From positions 40,698-104,697 of the forward strand of contig JAGGDU010000178.1 of the NCBI GenBank assembly GCA_018457135.1: 64,000 bases of DNA. Reading direction: 5' to 3'. Both the position numbers and the translations under genes were made by a program. The notes below the pieces were generated by a model. That model made no database searches, had not been told where the DNA came from, and worked only from the letters and a program-made list of their open reading frames with translations. Shown here in pieces: positions 18,662 through 28,826 of the stretch (positions are counted from its first letter, which is position 1; each line of letters starts with the position of its first letter). The stretch comes from Trichodesmium erythraeum GBRTRLIN201. Lineage in GTDB: Bacteria > Cyanobacteriota > Cyanobacteriia > Cyanobacteriales > Microcoleaceae.

Positions 18662-20068
18662 ATGGTTTGTTGCATGACTTTATTTCAACTGACCGAAATA
18701 TTAACTACTACAACACTTACAGGTTTTCATACTCCAGAAAAAACATTAATTACAAGCATAAATACAGATACTCGTAACTTACAGCCTGGTGAAGGATTTT
18801 TGGCATTACGAGGAAATAATTTTGATGGCCATAATTTTGTTGACGAAGCAATCGAAAAGGGAGCTTCTTGTGTGATTGTTGAACAAGAATATACCTTAAA
18901 TAGTGAGATTCAACAACTATCAAATAATATACCTATATTACAAGTAGAAAATACTTTAAAAGCTTACCAAAAAATTGCTCGTTGGTGGCGAGATAGATTT
19001 GATATTCCTGTTATTTCGGTCACAGGTTCAGTAGGTAAAACAACTACTAAAGAATTAATTGCTGAAGTTTTAGCAACTCAGGGTAAAGTCATGAAAACTG
19101 AAGCTAATTATAACAATGAAATAGGTGTAGCTAAAACTCTACTACAACTTTCTAATGAAGAGAATTATGCAGTAGTAGAAATGGCAATGCGGGGACCAGG
19201 AGAAATAGCAGAGTTAACACATATTGCTAACCCGACAATTGGTTTAATTACTAATGTCGGTACTGCTCATATTGGTCGTTTGGGTTCTGTTGAAGCCATT
19301 GCTGAAGCTAAGTGTGAATTGTTAAGAGAAATGTCTGATAGTAGTATTGCTATTCTGAATTATGATAATCAACGGTTGATAGAAACTGCGGCTAAAGTTT
19401 GGTCTGGAGAAACTTTTACTTATGGTTTAGAAGGTGGAAATTTACAAGGAAAATTAATTGATTCTCAAACGATAAATGTTGAGGGTGTGGATTTACCTTT
19501 ACCTTTACCTGGTAGTCATAATGCTTCTAATTATTTGGCAGCATTAGCAGTCTTAAAAGTGCTTCATGGAAAAAATATTCCCGCAAAAACTCTGTTTCAA
19601 TCTTTGACTAATAACTTATTCGTTCAATTACCAGGAAGTAGGGCAAGAAAATATGATTTAAAGAATGATATTGTAATTTTAGATGAAAGTTATAATGCTG
19701 GATTAGAGTCAATGATAGCTGCTCTCAATTTGTTAGCTGAAACTCCTGGTAAACGACATATTGCTGTATTGGGAACTATGAAAGAATTGGGAAACAAATC
19801 AATTTTATTTCATCAACAAGTTGGTAATGTTGTCAAAAATTTGAATATTGATGGTTTATTTATTTTAGCTGATTTTGAGGAAGCAAAAGCAATGGCTACA
19901 GGTGCTGCTAGTTTGCAATTTATCAAGGTAGAAAATATCACTGCTGATAATGCTCATCATAATTTAGCCAAATATTTACAGGAGTTTTTACAGCCTGGTG
20001 ATCGGGTTCTTTTTAAGGCTTCTCATTCTGTAGAGTTAAATAAAGTAGTCGAACTTTTAATTAATTAG
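18662..20068 (+). CDS. murF: UDP-N-acetylmuramoyl-tripeptide--D-alanyl-D-alanine ligase
   Basis: A 468-aa Mur ligase that adds D-Ala-D-Ala to the UDP-MurNAc tripeptide in the last cytoplasmic step of peptidoglycan precursor synthesis. An N-terminal MurF domain (DTRNLQPGEGFLALRG, about 36-51) precedes the ATP-binding P-loop TGSVGKTTTKE (about 118-128), NYNNEIGVAKTLL, NVGTAHIGRLGS and the ligase C domain ILDESYNAGLESM. The length fits the family. I keep ATG 18662 because AGGAGA lies 13 bases before it; ATG 18674 would be 25 bases away. A hairpin follows the stop. A motif upstream is shared with dapL. Confidence 0.95.
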   Translation: MVCCMTLFQLTEILTTTTLTGFHTPEKTLITSINTDTRNLQPGEGFLALRGNNFDGHNFVDEAIEKGASCVIVEQEYTLNSEIQQLSNNIPILQVENTLKAYQKIARWWRDRFDIPVISVTGSVGKTTTKELIAEVLATQGKVMKTEANYNNEIGVAKTLLQLSNEENYAVVEMAMRGPGEIAELTHIANPTIGLITNVGTAHIGRLGSVEAIAEAKCELLREMSDSSIAILNYDNQRLIETAAKVWSGETFTYGLEGGNLQGKLIDSQTINVEGVDLPLPLPGSHNASNYLAALAVLKVLHGKNIPAKTLFQSLTNNLFVQLPGSRARKYDLKNDIVILDESYNAGLESMIAALNLLAETPGKRHIAVLGTMKELGNKSILFHQQVGNVVKNLNIDGLFILADFEEAKAMATGAASLQFIKVENITADNAHHNLAKYLQEFLQPGDRVLFKASHSVELNKVVELLIN

Positions 20069-20097
20069 TAATGCATTTATAGCATAGACATCTTTCC

Positions 20098-20140
20098 TGT
20101 TGCGGGTGTATCTTCAACTAATATGAAACACCCTGCAACA
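20098..20140. terminator. Hairpin between convergent murF and CruP-like genes
   Basis: TGTTGCGGGTGT (20098-20109) pairs with ACACCCTGCAACA (20128-20140) with one bulged base. It sits between convergent genes and could serve both strands. No long U-tract follows on either side. Confidence 0.55.
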
Positions 20141-20199
20141 TTAAATCTTAAAAAGCATCAGAAGCCTATACAGAAAACGGATAGGTTTGTGTAGATAAG

Positions 20200-21753
20200 T
20201 CACTCAATATAATCTCCTCCTGAACCATATTTCCATTGTTCAATCCAACGGTTATAATAATACCTTTGTTCTTCTGACATTTTTGCCGTTAAACCTTCCA
20301 TAACTCCCCCAATAGGATATAAAAAACTGTATACTCCCAAATTTAAATAATGTTTCATCCAATTTAACAAATTTCCTATTCCCACTTGAGGGATAATTTT
20401 TATTACTAAACCTGGTTGCTTTAAAGAAGTAACAAATAAAGTTTGCGCCAAAGCAGGAAACTGTACAACATCTTGCAAAAAAGGTTTCAGTACAGGTTCA
20501 CCCAATTTTTCCATTACCTGAAACACCCCTGCCAATAATTCATTAATTTGATGTGGTTCAACAAATTGATTTACCCCTATACTCATAGAACGTTGAAACA
20601 GCCAAGTAACTGATACATTAGGTTGATACGGTTGTAAAAGTCCCAGAGCATTTGCAGACAAATTTTCAGTTTGCAAAGCTTCATCAATACCCACCATCAG
20701 ACGTTTCAAATGACGTACCATAGAGCCAAAACCACCAAAACTAAGAGGAGACTGACTTCCACTACTATCACCCACTGGCAAAATACGATTCCAAGGGGTT
20801 TTCAAGGGACTTTGACGATAACAAGGAAAAAAACCAAATAAAGCACGTTGAAATTTAAGTTGACTAAGTTCAACTTTTTGATATTCAGGTAATAGACGTA
20901 GATATTCTTCAAAGAAAAATTCCAAAGAAAATCTATCTCGATGAGCATCTAAATAAGTAAATAGATAAGTAGTTCGTCCATCTCTAGCAGGAAATGCTTC
21001 CCAAAAATATTGACATTGATTTTTGATCGGAGTAAACGAGGCAAAAATATCCCCCGTATCATTTTTTGGGTATCCAGTAGCGCAAGTACCAACCACTAAA
21101 CAAACAGCATCAGGTTTTTTGCCTTCCCTTGCTTGTTTGACAATAGGAGAAAAATGACCCATTGCATCCAGAAGTAGTCGAGTTTTGAATGATCTACCAT
21201 TGCTAGTTTGGATATTTACCCCATCTGGATGAATTACTGCTGCTTCATAAGATGTATTTTCAAATAGTTGACCCCCTGCTTCTAAAAAGCATTGTTTCAG
21301 AGTTTCTAAAAGATAAACTGGATCTACACCAATATTGAGGACATCTTTGACCCATATTTCAGGACTATTTGGGAAGCTAATTCGAGCAGGGTTATATTCC
21401 GTAGCGATCGCTTTTTCTAGTTCTTCTTGAGATACAAGGTTTAATTCTACAAATGTTTCTAGTTCTTTGCGAGAAATATTCCATTCTTGTTTTCTACCCT
21501 TAAGAATACCTTGTTCTAACAGTGCAACCCGCCAACCTTTTTTTGCCAAAGCAGCACCAATTATTATACCAAGAGTACCTCCGCAAATTACTACATCCCA
21601 TTCATCTTCTTTTAGTGGTTTATTTTCTTCACTAATAGTACTAGGAATAATTATACTTTCTGAACGAAGTTTTTGCCAAATCTGATCGACTCGTCGCAGA
21701 CCTTCTAAAGGGTTTCCTGGAATTTGGTCGAGAATTTTTTCTGTTAAAGACAT
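20200..21753 (-). CDS. cruP: CruP-like lycopene cyclase-family flavoprotein
   Basis: A 517-aa FAD-dependent protein of the CruA/CruP branch of lycopene cyclases. The dinucleotide-binding region DVVICGGTLGIIIGAALAKKGWRVALLEQG spans about 53-82, followed by the family mark EWNISRKELE and ATEYNPARISFP. A second conserved block, PVGDSSGSQSPLSFGGFGSM (about 330), is where the flavin pyrophosphate is expected. The length and N-terminus fit CruP rather than the longer CruA. CruP has weak or no cyclase activity and is linked to oxidative stress in other cyanobacteria. It is monocistronic and convergent with murF, with no carotenoid gene nearby. Confidence 0.8.
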   Translation of the reverse strand: MSLTEKILDQIPGNPLEGLRRVDQIWQKLRSESIIIPSTISEENKPLKEDEWDVVICGGTLGIIIGAALAKKGWRVALLEQGILKGRKQEWNISRKELETFVELNLVSQEELEKAIATEYNPARISFPNSPEIWVKDVLNIGVDPVYLLETLKQCFLEAGGQLFENTSYEAAVIHPDGVNIQTSNGRSFKTRLLLDAMGHFSPIVKQAREGKKPDAVCLVVGTCATGYPKNDTGDIFASFTPIKNQCQYFWEAFPARDGRTTYLFTYLDAHRDRFSLEFFFEEYLRLLPEYQKVELSQLKFQRALFGFFPCYRQSPLKTPWNRILPVGDSSGSQSPLSFGGFGSMVRHLKRLMVGIDEALQTENLSANALGLLQPYQPNVSVTWLFQRSMSIGVNQFVEPHQINELLAGVFQVMEKLGEPVLKPFLQDVVQFPALAQTLFVTSLKQPGLVIKIIPQVGIGNLLNWMKHYLNLGVYSFLYPIGGVMEGLTAKMSEEQRYYYNRWIEQWKYGSGGDYIE

Positions 21754-23671
21754 AACTTTTCTATTATTAACTTTTGTCGTAATTATTGATTTTTTTTATC
21801 TATTAATTTATAAGTTAATTATAATCATATACCTAAAATCCTATAATGATTTCTAAACATATAAAAAATGCTTCTATCTCTTTCCTATAAGTTTTTATTT
21901 TTATCATCAATCTTCATTCTAAAGTTAAAATTTAATTACTATGATGCCACAATAAAAATTTTAGGAAATTAATAAATAGGCATGATTTTTAGAATTTTTT
22001 ACCCTAGTATTTTAAGAGCTTTAAGACCCTATAGTTTTTTTAATATAAAGATTTAATTTCTGAACTTTCGTCCTTTAAATATCCTCTAAAATAGGTTGCT
22101 TATTAATCGTTTTTTAAAGGTTTAGACTTACAATTTTTTTTTCAATTGCCATCACTCAAAATAGCAAAAAATTTAATTCATATATCTATCTCTATTAATT
22201 CATCATTTTGAGGCTAAATTTATGACTTCACTTATAATACAAAACGGATAAAATATCTATTAGTTAAATCTTTTAAGTAAGAGTTGCTAATTAATTCTCA
22301 AAGCATTGACAGATATAAAGTTTTAGCTAAATTTTAATTTTTAAAAGTACCAGCTTTTCCGTGCCTCAAGCCCATCCATAAAGAAGATATTGGGCATACC
22401 TAGGCTGAAAAATCAAGAGACAATTCTTACTATACCAGACCTATTTACCAAGCCATTTATCCATGCCTCTGTACTTTCGTGCTTCCATACCACAAGCATC
22501 ACCCAATAAGACAAAAAATATATTAATCCTAAGTAGGCACACAAAATTAATTATACATTTTGCGATACTTAACCTCTTATAATCTCATACTATATAACTC
22601 AAGTATAACTAGATCAGGCAAAAAATGAGTGTAATGATGCTTATGACTATTACTGATAATCTAGCAGTAGGTAAGCATTGTAGAAAATTAATTACACCTA
22701 TATGTTATGCTAAATCCGTTTACTCTATATCTCAAATACAACTAGGGTGAATAAAAATTATTGTTTAAATGCTTAATTCTCTTGACCCAAAAATTTTAGG
22801 CTTTCTAATGTTATCCAAATAGAATTTTTCTTGATGTACTCTAAAGCCTCTCAAGACAAACTTAGCATTTTGTGGGCGAATTCCTAAGTTTGAACTTTAG
22901 AGGTTGAAGAGGTTTACCTTTCTCTTACTTTAGTAAGCTCAAAAAGTTTGTAAAGCCGACCTGCCCTGAGTGATCCGCAATATTTTTCCCACTATTCCGA
23001 AGGAAAACCCTCAGATCATTCAAATCATTCAATGATTTATCTCTATAGTATAATCAAAATCTTAATCTTAGCCGTTTTCTATATTCAGTTTTTTTAGCTT
23101 GAATCATAAATAACTTCTACCGCTTAGATAATAATGATTTATTGAAGCCTAATTTGTATAACTCCAGACAGTAAGCTAAAGTATTACAGCTTTAAACTCT
23201 CTAGTTTTTTTGTATCGGTTTAGGATAAATACAATACTTATATCATGTCTGTTCAAATAACCACCGTGGAATAATTTTAGAAAATTGGTAATTAGGAATT
23301 GGGAATTAGGAGCCATTTGAAATGCAAAAGCATTTTTATTATGGCTAATTAACAATAATTACTATTAAATATAGTTTTCACAATTATGATATAAATTAAT
23401 AATATAATACCATATTTATTACTATTTTCATCAATAAAAACTTTCTCTAAAAAGACGAAGATCCAGACCCATTGTTTAGGATAACTATAGTCAATTTTCC
23501 TAGCAAAAATGGAATTTTAACTTAATACTTCACAAAATCATATTAAAGGTAGCATTACTCTACTTCATAGAATACAGAATATACTGTACTTATAAAAATA
23601 TCTTGGCTGCAAAAACTAGATTTCAAATACTGTAAATAACTCTAGTCTTTTGCAGCATTTTGATATATATC
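21754..23671. other. Gene-free stretch with decayed sequence
   Basis: About 1.9 kb without a credible gene. A 41-codon frame from the ATG at 22625 resembles nothing I know. The stretch 22340-22510 looks protein-like on the minus strand (WKHESTEAWINGLVNRSG) but is broken and unidentified. A nested stem-loop lies at 22839-22902 and is listed separately. GAATTGGGAATTAGG near 23296 is a worn tandem repeat of a kind common in cyanobacteria. Confidence 0.5.
22839..22902. other. Nested stem-loop, candidate structured RNA or element end
   Basis: The outer arm CTCTAAAG (22839-22846) pairs with CTTTAGAG (22895-22902). The inner arm AAACTTAG (22858-22865) pairs with CTAAGTTT (22884-22891). Both arms are perfect. 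A further small hairpin, CTTACTTTAGTAAG, follows near 22925. The sequence does not identify it. Confidence 0.45.
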
Positions 23672-23808
23672 AGAGCTGATTTGTAAACTTTACTAGAAGT
23701 ATTATATTACCCACTTTTTGGCAATTAGCAAATTGAATGAACAAAATTTTTGAAAGCTAAGTATAGCAATTAATTCAGCACCTTAAATTTACTTTATAAA
23801 TCAGCTCT
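23672..23808. mobile_element. MITE copy 2 (well-preserved ends)
   Basis: A 137-base non-coding element with 16-bp terminal inverted repeats, AGAGCTGATTTGTAAA (left) and TTTATAAATCAGCTCT (right), differing at one position. It aligns with 9149-9287. A target duplication could not be fixed with confidence. It lies directly downstream of the cyAbrB gene end. Confidence 0.78.
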
Positions 23809-23862
23809 CAGTGAGTTATACTCAGAGATTTGGAGACAATAGCTATCTCCCACCTCACTTAT

Positions 23863-24297
23863 CTATTCTTCCTCATTATTTTGACGTTCGTTTTCAACTT
23901 CAGTGTTAATTTGCCTGAGATGAATATGTTTATGTCCTAGCTGGATGTTAAATTCATCTCCGGGTTTTAGTCCCATTTCATCTGTATAGTTAGCACCTAT
24001 TACTAACTGTCCATTTTTATGAACACAAGCACGATAAGTAGGCGCACGTCCTCTTCCATCTTTAGTATCCCTCTCATATAATTTTACCCCCTTTGCCTGT
24101 AAAACTGCATCGTAAAACTTGCCAAGATTTACTCGCTTCTGCTGATCTTTTGTAGTTGTATAATACCCGCAAGCAATAGCAGTTTCTTTCTTTGACTTAT
24201 GTGAAAGATCTTTAACTTTTTTCAACAATGCTTTACCAATTAGTTGAGTATTTGATTCTTCTGAAGTGTTATTTTTTTCTGTTGTTGTTTTAGCCAT
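23863..24297 (-). CDS. cyAbrB-family transcriptional regulator
   Basis: A 144-aa cyanobacterial AbrB-like DNA-binding protein. The cyAbrB pattern is complete: LIGKALLKKVKDLSHKSKKETAIACGYYT, then RVNLGKFYDAVL, then DGRGRAPTYRACVHKNGQLVIGANYTDEMGLKPGDEFNIQL and KHIHLRQI. In this family the DNA-binding AbrB fold is C-terminal, unlike Bacillus AbrB. The proteins act as global regulators of carbon, nitrogen and redox genes. Lys-rich and acidic tails flank the core. Whether it is the cyAbrB1 or cyAbrB2 type is not certain; GYYT and KHIHL favour cyAbrB1. A DUF2786 gene lies upstream in the same direction, 184 bases away. Confidence 0.88.
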   Translation of the reverse strand: MAKTTTEKNNTSEESNTQLIGKALLKKVKDLSHKSKKETAIACGYYTTTKDQQKRVNLGKFYDAVLQAKGVKLYERDTKDGRGRAPTYRACVHKNGQLVIGANYTDEMGLKPGDEFNIQLGHKHIHLRQINTEVENERQNNEEE

Positions 24298-24481
24298 TTT
24301 CTCTATTTACGTTGAAATATTCACTCATAAAACTTTAACACTTACACTGTCTAATATCAAGCTTATTTAATCTTTTCTTTTAATATTTTATCTAATGTAA
24401 TTTTTTTCATAATAATCACTCCTTAGAGTCTTACATTAAGATGTAAAAAAAGCTAGTGAATAATAACTGATGTGCTAATTA

Positions 24482-25204
24482 TCACACCTTTACTTTTTTG
24501 ATAAATTTATCTTGATGTAAATTTTGATTCCAATAATTTAAACGGACTTTTTCTCCAGCAATATACCCAAAGGAAAAACCTAAATCACTATTAACTTTAC
24601 TTGATTTCTGAGTTTTACATTTTACACCTTCTTGTTTCAAATATGCTTGAATAGCTAAAGTATGTTTTTCAAACATCGAACGCACAACTATAGCAGATGC
24701 AGATTTTGAATCATCATCACCATTACTAGCTATACCCTTTTCCTCCATATATTTTCGTCGCTGCTCTAATCTCTGTCTTAATCTAGTTGCACAACCCACC
24801 CGAAATGCATTAATAAAAACTCTTCCTTTACCTCTATGTTGTTTAACTAATTTATCAACTACAGCCGTTAAATATTCATAAAGGGACCTAGAAACTGTAA
24901 TATTAGTCTCTGTTCCTACTATTCTCATTTCACCACTGTAAGTAGAACGCATTGCTTGACACCCATTAGCATTAGCAATTCCTGCTAAAATCCACATTTT
25001 CCAGGTTACATAACGACCTGTTTTATCAACAATACTCTTAGTAATATCTTCATCTTTATCTTGTCCTAAATCTGCTACAGATAAATTATGTTTAGCCAAT
25101 AACTCTGCTGCTTTTTCTGCTGCTAATGCAGCTTCATGTTCATTAGGTGAACTAGTAAGAGCTAGAAGTTTACTAATTTTTTCCAGAAGATTCTGATCGA
25201 CCAT
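24482..25204 (-). CDS. DUF2786 domain protein
   Basis: A 240-aa protein with an N-terminal DUF2786 domain (LLEKISKLLALTSSPNEHEAALAAEKAAELLAKHNL, about 5-40), a short helical domain found in phage-like and bacterial accessory proteins. The middle part (WKMWILAGIANANGCQAM, then INAFRVGCATRL) fits the usual C-terminal extension of these proteins. The function is unknown. The C-terminus is basic. It precedes cyAbrB in the same direction; a shared transcript is possible but the 184-base gap makes it unsure. Confidence 0.75.
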   Translation of the reverse strand: MVDQNLLEKISKLLALTSSPNEHEAALAAEKAAELLAKHNLSVADLGQDKDEDITKSIVDKTGRYVTWKMWILAGIANANGCQAMRSTYSGEMRIVGTETNITVSRSLYEYLTAVVDKLVKQHRGKGRVFINAFRVGCATRLRQRLEQRRKYMEEKGIASNGDDDSKSASAIVVRSMFEKHTLAIQAYLKQEGVKCKTQKSSKVNSDLGFSFGYIAGEKVRLNYWNQNLHQDKFIKKVKV

Positions 25205-25716
25205 TTTTCTAACCTTAGATATAGGTATTTTATCCTAATTTTTTTATCATGTAACTATACCCCTTTAAAAATAAAGTCCTTGCTCTTAAGGGTGAAGTTT
25301 TAATATAGCTCCTAGGATTTGTTTGTGTTAAAAAAAATTTTGAGTATCGTTAAAATTTCCTCAACCCAAGAAACCTAATAGACTTAGATACTACCATAGT
25401 TTCGTAACTTAAAATTCTCTATTCCAAAGAGTTTTGAAACAGGACTTCAGTGCCTTTTTCACCCATTATTTAATTGATGAGAAGTTTTTATACCCAATAC
25501 AGGGATAAAAGCAGATTTTTCTCATCGCCCAATCCCTTATTTAGCAATAGCTATAACTTTAAAAAATATCACTCACACTTTGCAGATTTGGTATAACCTA
25601 TAAATGCTTGTGGAGGTTAATACAATAATTAAAGTACCGAAGCTGTTTCTCAACAAAGGATTTGTTTATAATTTTATCTAGTAGTAATTTTTAACTATAA
25701 AAGCTTTTATATAGAA
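25205..25716. other. Intergenic, nothing recognised
   Basis: AT-rich spacer that should hold the DUF2786 promoter. No gene remnant or strong repeat was seen. Confidence 0.5.
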
Positions 25717-25748
25717 AAAAGCTGGAAAGTAAATTACCTCCAACTTTT
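25717..25748 (-). terminator. Terminator-like hairpin after fcl
   Basis: AAAAGCTGGA (25717-25726) pairs with TCCAACTTTT (25739-25748) with one mismatch. On the minus strand the stem is followed by a run of T (A run at 25715-25720). It lies about 40 bases after the fcl stop, as a rho-independent terminator would. Confidence 0.65.
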
Positions 25749-25789
25749 TACTATATCAATTGATTACAATAAAGTCTATACCTTTCAAC

Positions 25790-26734
25790 TTAATCAGCAT
25801 TTTGGCGATACCATTCAATTGTATTCTTCAACCCTTGCTTCAAATCTACCTCAGCAACAAAACCAAATTTTTCCTTGGCTTTTTTTGTATCTAAACATCG
25901 CCTAGGTTGACCATTTGGCTTATCAATTTCCCAAACTAACTCTCCCTGAAAATCCATTAACTCACAAATTAACTCTACTAAATTACGAATCTTTACTTCA
26001 TGATTAGTTCCTAAATTAATAGGATCAGATTCATTATAAAATTGAGTTGCCATAACAATTCCTCTGGCCGCATCTGTAGAATATAAAAATTCACGACTCG
26101 GACTACCGTCACCCCAAACAGATAATTCTTTCTTTCCTCCTACTTGAGCTTCATGTACTTTCCGAATTAAAGCAGGAATTACATGAGAACTTTTAGGATC
26201 AAAATTATCTTCAGGTCCGTACAAGTTAACAGGTAAAAGATAAACACCATTAAAACCATACTGTTGACGATAAGCTTCCAGTTGAACTAAAAGAGCTTTC
26301 TTCGCAATACCATAAGGAGCATTAGTTTCTTCTGGATAACCATTCCAAAGGTCTTCTTCTTTGAAAGGAACAGGAGTAAATTTAGGATAAGCACATATTG
26401 AACCTACACATACAAACTTTTCTACATTTGCTTTATGGGCACAGTCAATTAATTGTGCTCCCATCATCAAGTTATCGTAAAATAATTCAGCAGGTTTTTC
26501 CTTATTTAGACCAATACCTCCTACATGAGCAGCAAGGTGAATTATAATATCCTGTTCTTGAACAGCTTTTTGGCAAGCTCCTAGAGTCCGAAGGTCATAA
26601 TCACGCGATCGCAGTATAGTAATATTATCAGGATTAGCTCCTGCTTTATGAAGTCTATCTACAACTTGGCGTCCAAGAAAACCAGCTCCACCGGTTACTA
26701 AAATTCTTTTGTTTTCTAACTCTAATTTAATCAT
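25790..26734 (-). CDS. fcl: GDP-L-fucose synthase
   Basis: A roughly 314-aa short-chain dehydrogenase (NADP-dependent epimerase/reductase) that converts GDP-4-keto-6-deoxymannose to GDP-L-fucose. It has ILVTGGAGFLGRQVV at the N-terminus, AAHVGGIGLNKEKPAEL (GDP-fucose synthase type), the catalytic YGIAKK and NLYGPEDNFDPKSSHVIPALIRK. I place the start at ATG 26734, preceded by GGAGG six bases upstream; an in-frame extension to 26773 lacks that support. gmd, which makes its substrate, is about 1 kb upstream in the same direction. Confidence 0.93.
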   Translation of the reverse strand: MIKLELENKRILVTGGAGFLGRQVVDRLHKAGANPDNITILRSRDYDLRTLGACQKAVQEQDIIIHLAAHVGGIGLNKEKPAELFYDNLMMGAQLIDCAHKANVEKFVCVGSICAYPKFTPVPFKEEDLWNGYPEETNAPYGIAKKALLVQLEAYRQQYGFNGVYLLPVNLYGPEDNFDPKSSHVIPALIRKVHEAQVGGKKELSVWGDGSPSREFLYSTDAARGIVMATQFYNESDPINLGTNHEVKIRNLVELICELMDFQGELVWEIDKPNGQPRRCLDTKKAKEKFGFVAEVDLKQGLKNTIEWYRQNAD

Positions 26735-26773
26735 CAAAAGCCTCCGAGATTTATGCCAATCATAAGCCTTCAA

Positions 26774-27287
26774 GTATTGTAGATGAAAATCATTGCCACA
26801 TTCGCCACAGTAATTCTGTCATACCAATTTGAATAATTCCTCCAAAGTCTAAGGCTTTCTCAGAAGTGATTTACAACAGTTCATTTGTCACATTCTTTTT
26901 TTTCATTAGTATTAAGTTTTAAAAATACAAAAGCCTAACATATTATTTTTTATGGGCTAGTGCTATCTTTGTAAGGCAGTAAAAATAACTAAATAAATCA
27001 TAGAGGTTAATTAAACATAAATAATAGTAAATAAATAGTACTGAGAAATACAAATCCAAGCATAGCAAAGTTTTTGATAATCTTTCTTATTTCTTATGAC
27101 TGGGATTTAATAGCTACTCAATATTTTGTTTCAGCTAATGAGTTTCGCAGAAACTTTGACTTTCTGTCGATGACATAGCATCTGAGAGACAAAATAACGT
27201 ACAGGGTAAATAATGAAAATATTGTAGTGCAATATTTTACTCTCAATTAGAATACCTCACCGGCAAAGGAAACCGCTGTATATAGAA
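26774..27287. other. Intergenic, nothing recognised
   Basis: AT-rich spacer upstream of fcl. It presumably contains the fcl promoter. No gene, tRNA or repeat was identified. Confidence 0.45.
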
Positions 27288-27417
27288 CTACGGGAATTCA
27301 ACAGTAATATATTCACAAATCTCAACTAATCTCTGAAGCAATTTTCGGTACCCAAATCTTTTCCTGTAGTATTCTGCCCATTTATATTGCCCAGGTTTTT
27401 GTGTCAGTAAAAACGGA
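27288..27417 (-). pseudogene. Unidentified coding-like fragment between gmd and fcl
   Basis: On the minus strand a 43-codon stretch reads KPGQYKWAEYYRKRFGYRK, LLQRLVEICEYITVEFP, then a stop, then FYIQRFPLPVRYSN in the same frame. Composition and spacing of charged and aromatic residues look like protein, but I cannot name the family and there is no start. It may be the residue of a gene that once lay between gmd and fcl. Confidence 0.3.
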
Positions 27418-27701
27418 AAACATCAAAATAATTTACTAATTTCCGATCCCTAAATATGTAGTGGTATAGAAAAAAAATTTACATCCCAAACTTGACTAAT
27501 AATTTATAAACTATTATCTAGCTAGGATTGTAACTAAATATTATCCTATATTGATCCCAACGTTACACTTCATACTTATTCTATTGCTAAAAATATTTTT
27601 ATTGAATTAGTATCTACTTTGACTCATTTAGATATTATTTAGATACATGGGATAATTTTTTCTCTTTTTAGCTACTTTTTAATCATAAATTTAGTTAATT
27701 T

Positions 27702-27735
27702 TGATAGTGCTAAAAGTCAACTAAAAGCACTATCA
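27702..27735 (-). terminator. Perfect hairpin downstream of gmd
   Basis: TGATAGTGCT (27702-27711) pairs perfectly with AGCACTATCA (27726-27735). It lies about 60 bases past the gmd stop. No U-tract follows on the minus strand, so it may instead stabilise the transcript end. Confidence 0.5.
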
Positions 27736-27797
27736 CCTCAAAAAAATTAAGGATTACCTCAATAATTTAACCCTCTTAATAACTTAGTCCTAAATTT

Positions 27798-28826
27798 TTA
27801 ATCAAAACCATTACTATTAATAACAGCTTTTTCCAAAACCTTAATATCAGAATCAACCATCAAATGTACCAACTCCGTAAATGTAACTGATGGTTTCCAA
27901 TGTAACTTTTCTCGTGCTTTTGTACAATCACCAATTAACAAATCAACCTCAGTAGGACGTAGATAACGAGGGTCAAACTCCACATAATCTTGCCACTCTA
28001 GATTTACATAAGTAAATGCTATTTCTAGAAATTCTTTAATAGAATGAGTTTCATTAGTAGCAATCACATAATCATCTGGTGCTTCCTGCTGTAGCATCAT
28101 CCACATAGCTCGAACATAATCCTTTGCATATCCCCAATCTCTTTTAGCATCAAGATTACCAAGATAAAGTTTTTTTTGTTTATCTGCTAAAATTCTAGCT
28201 ACAGCACGAGTAATTTTACGAGTTACAAAAGTCTCACCTCGACGAGGACTTTCATGGTTGAATAATATACCATTACAAGCAAATAGATTGTACGACTCTC
28301 GATAATTTATTGTTTGCCAGTAGGCATAAACTTTAGCACAAGAATAGGGACTACGGGGGTAAAAAGGTGTAGTTTCTTTCTGAGGTATTTCTTGAACTTT
28401 ACCAAACATTTCCGAAGATCCAGCTTGATAAAAACGAACTTCAATCCCAGTACGTTGTTGATAGTCTCGTATTGCTTCGAGTAAACGTAGAGTGCCCATT
28501 CCCACTGAATCTACCGTATACTCTGGAGAATCAAAGCTCACCCTAACATGGGACTGGGCACCTAAGTTGTATATTTCTAATGGCTTAACTGCTTCAATAA
28601 TTCGACGTAGAGTAGTCCCATCAGTTAAGTCTCCATAATGGAGAAATAATCTAGCATCTGGATAATGAGAATCTTGATATATATGCTCTATCCTATCTGT
28701 ATTAAAGCTAGAACTACGTCTAATGATACCATGAACTTCATAGTTTTTCTCAAGTAAAAGTTCAGCTAAATATGAACCGTCTTGACCTGTAATACCAGTA
28801 ATTAGCGCTCGTTTCCTTTCACTCAT
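27798..28826 (-). CDS. gmd: GDP-mannose 4,6-dehydratase
   Basis: A 342-aa NADP-dependent dehydratase that turns GDP-D-mannose into GDP-4-keto-6-deoxy-D-mannose, the first step to GDP-fucose and GDP-rhamnose. It has [15 protein letters not shown] (11-25) for the cofactor, AGSSEMFG (about 135-142), the catalytic YSCAK (Tyr161, Lys165) and [17 protein letters not shown]. The length fits the family. It lies upstream of fcl in the same direction with a 1-kb gap, so they may or may not share a transcript. Confidence 0.96.
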   Translation of the reverse strand: MSERKRALITGITGQDGSYLAELLLEKNYEVHGIIRRSSSFNTDRIEHIYQDSHYPDARLFLHYGDLTDGTTLRRIIEAVKPLEIYNLGAQSHVRVSFDSPEYTVDSVGMGTLRLLEAIRDYQQRTGIEVRFYQAGSSEMFGKVQEIPQKETTPFYPRSPYSCAKVYAYWQTINYRESYNLFACNGILFNHESPRRGETFVTRKITRAVARILADKQKKLYLGNLDAKRDWGYAKDYVRAMWMMLQQEAPDDYVIATNETHSIKEFLEIAFTYVNLEWQDYVEFDPRYLRPTEVDLLIGDCTKAREKLHWKPSVTFTELVHLMVDSDIKVLEKAVINSNGFD

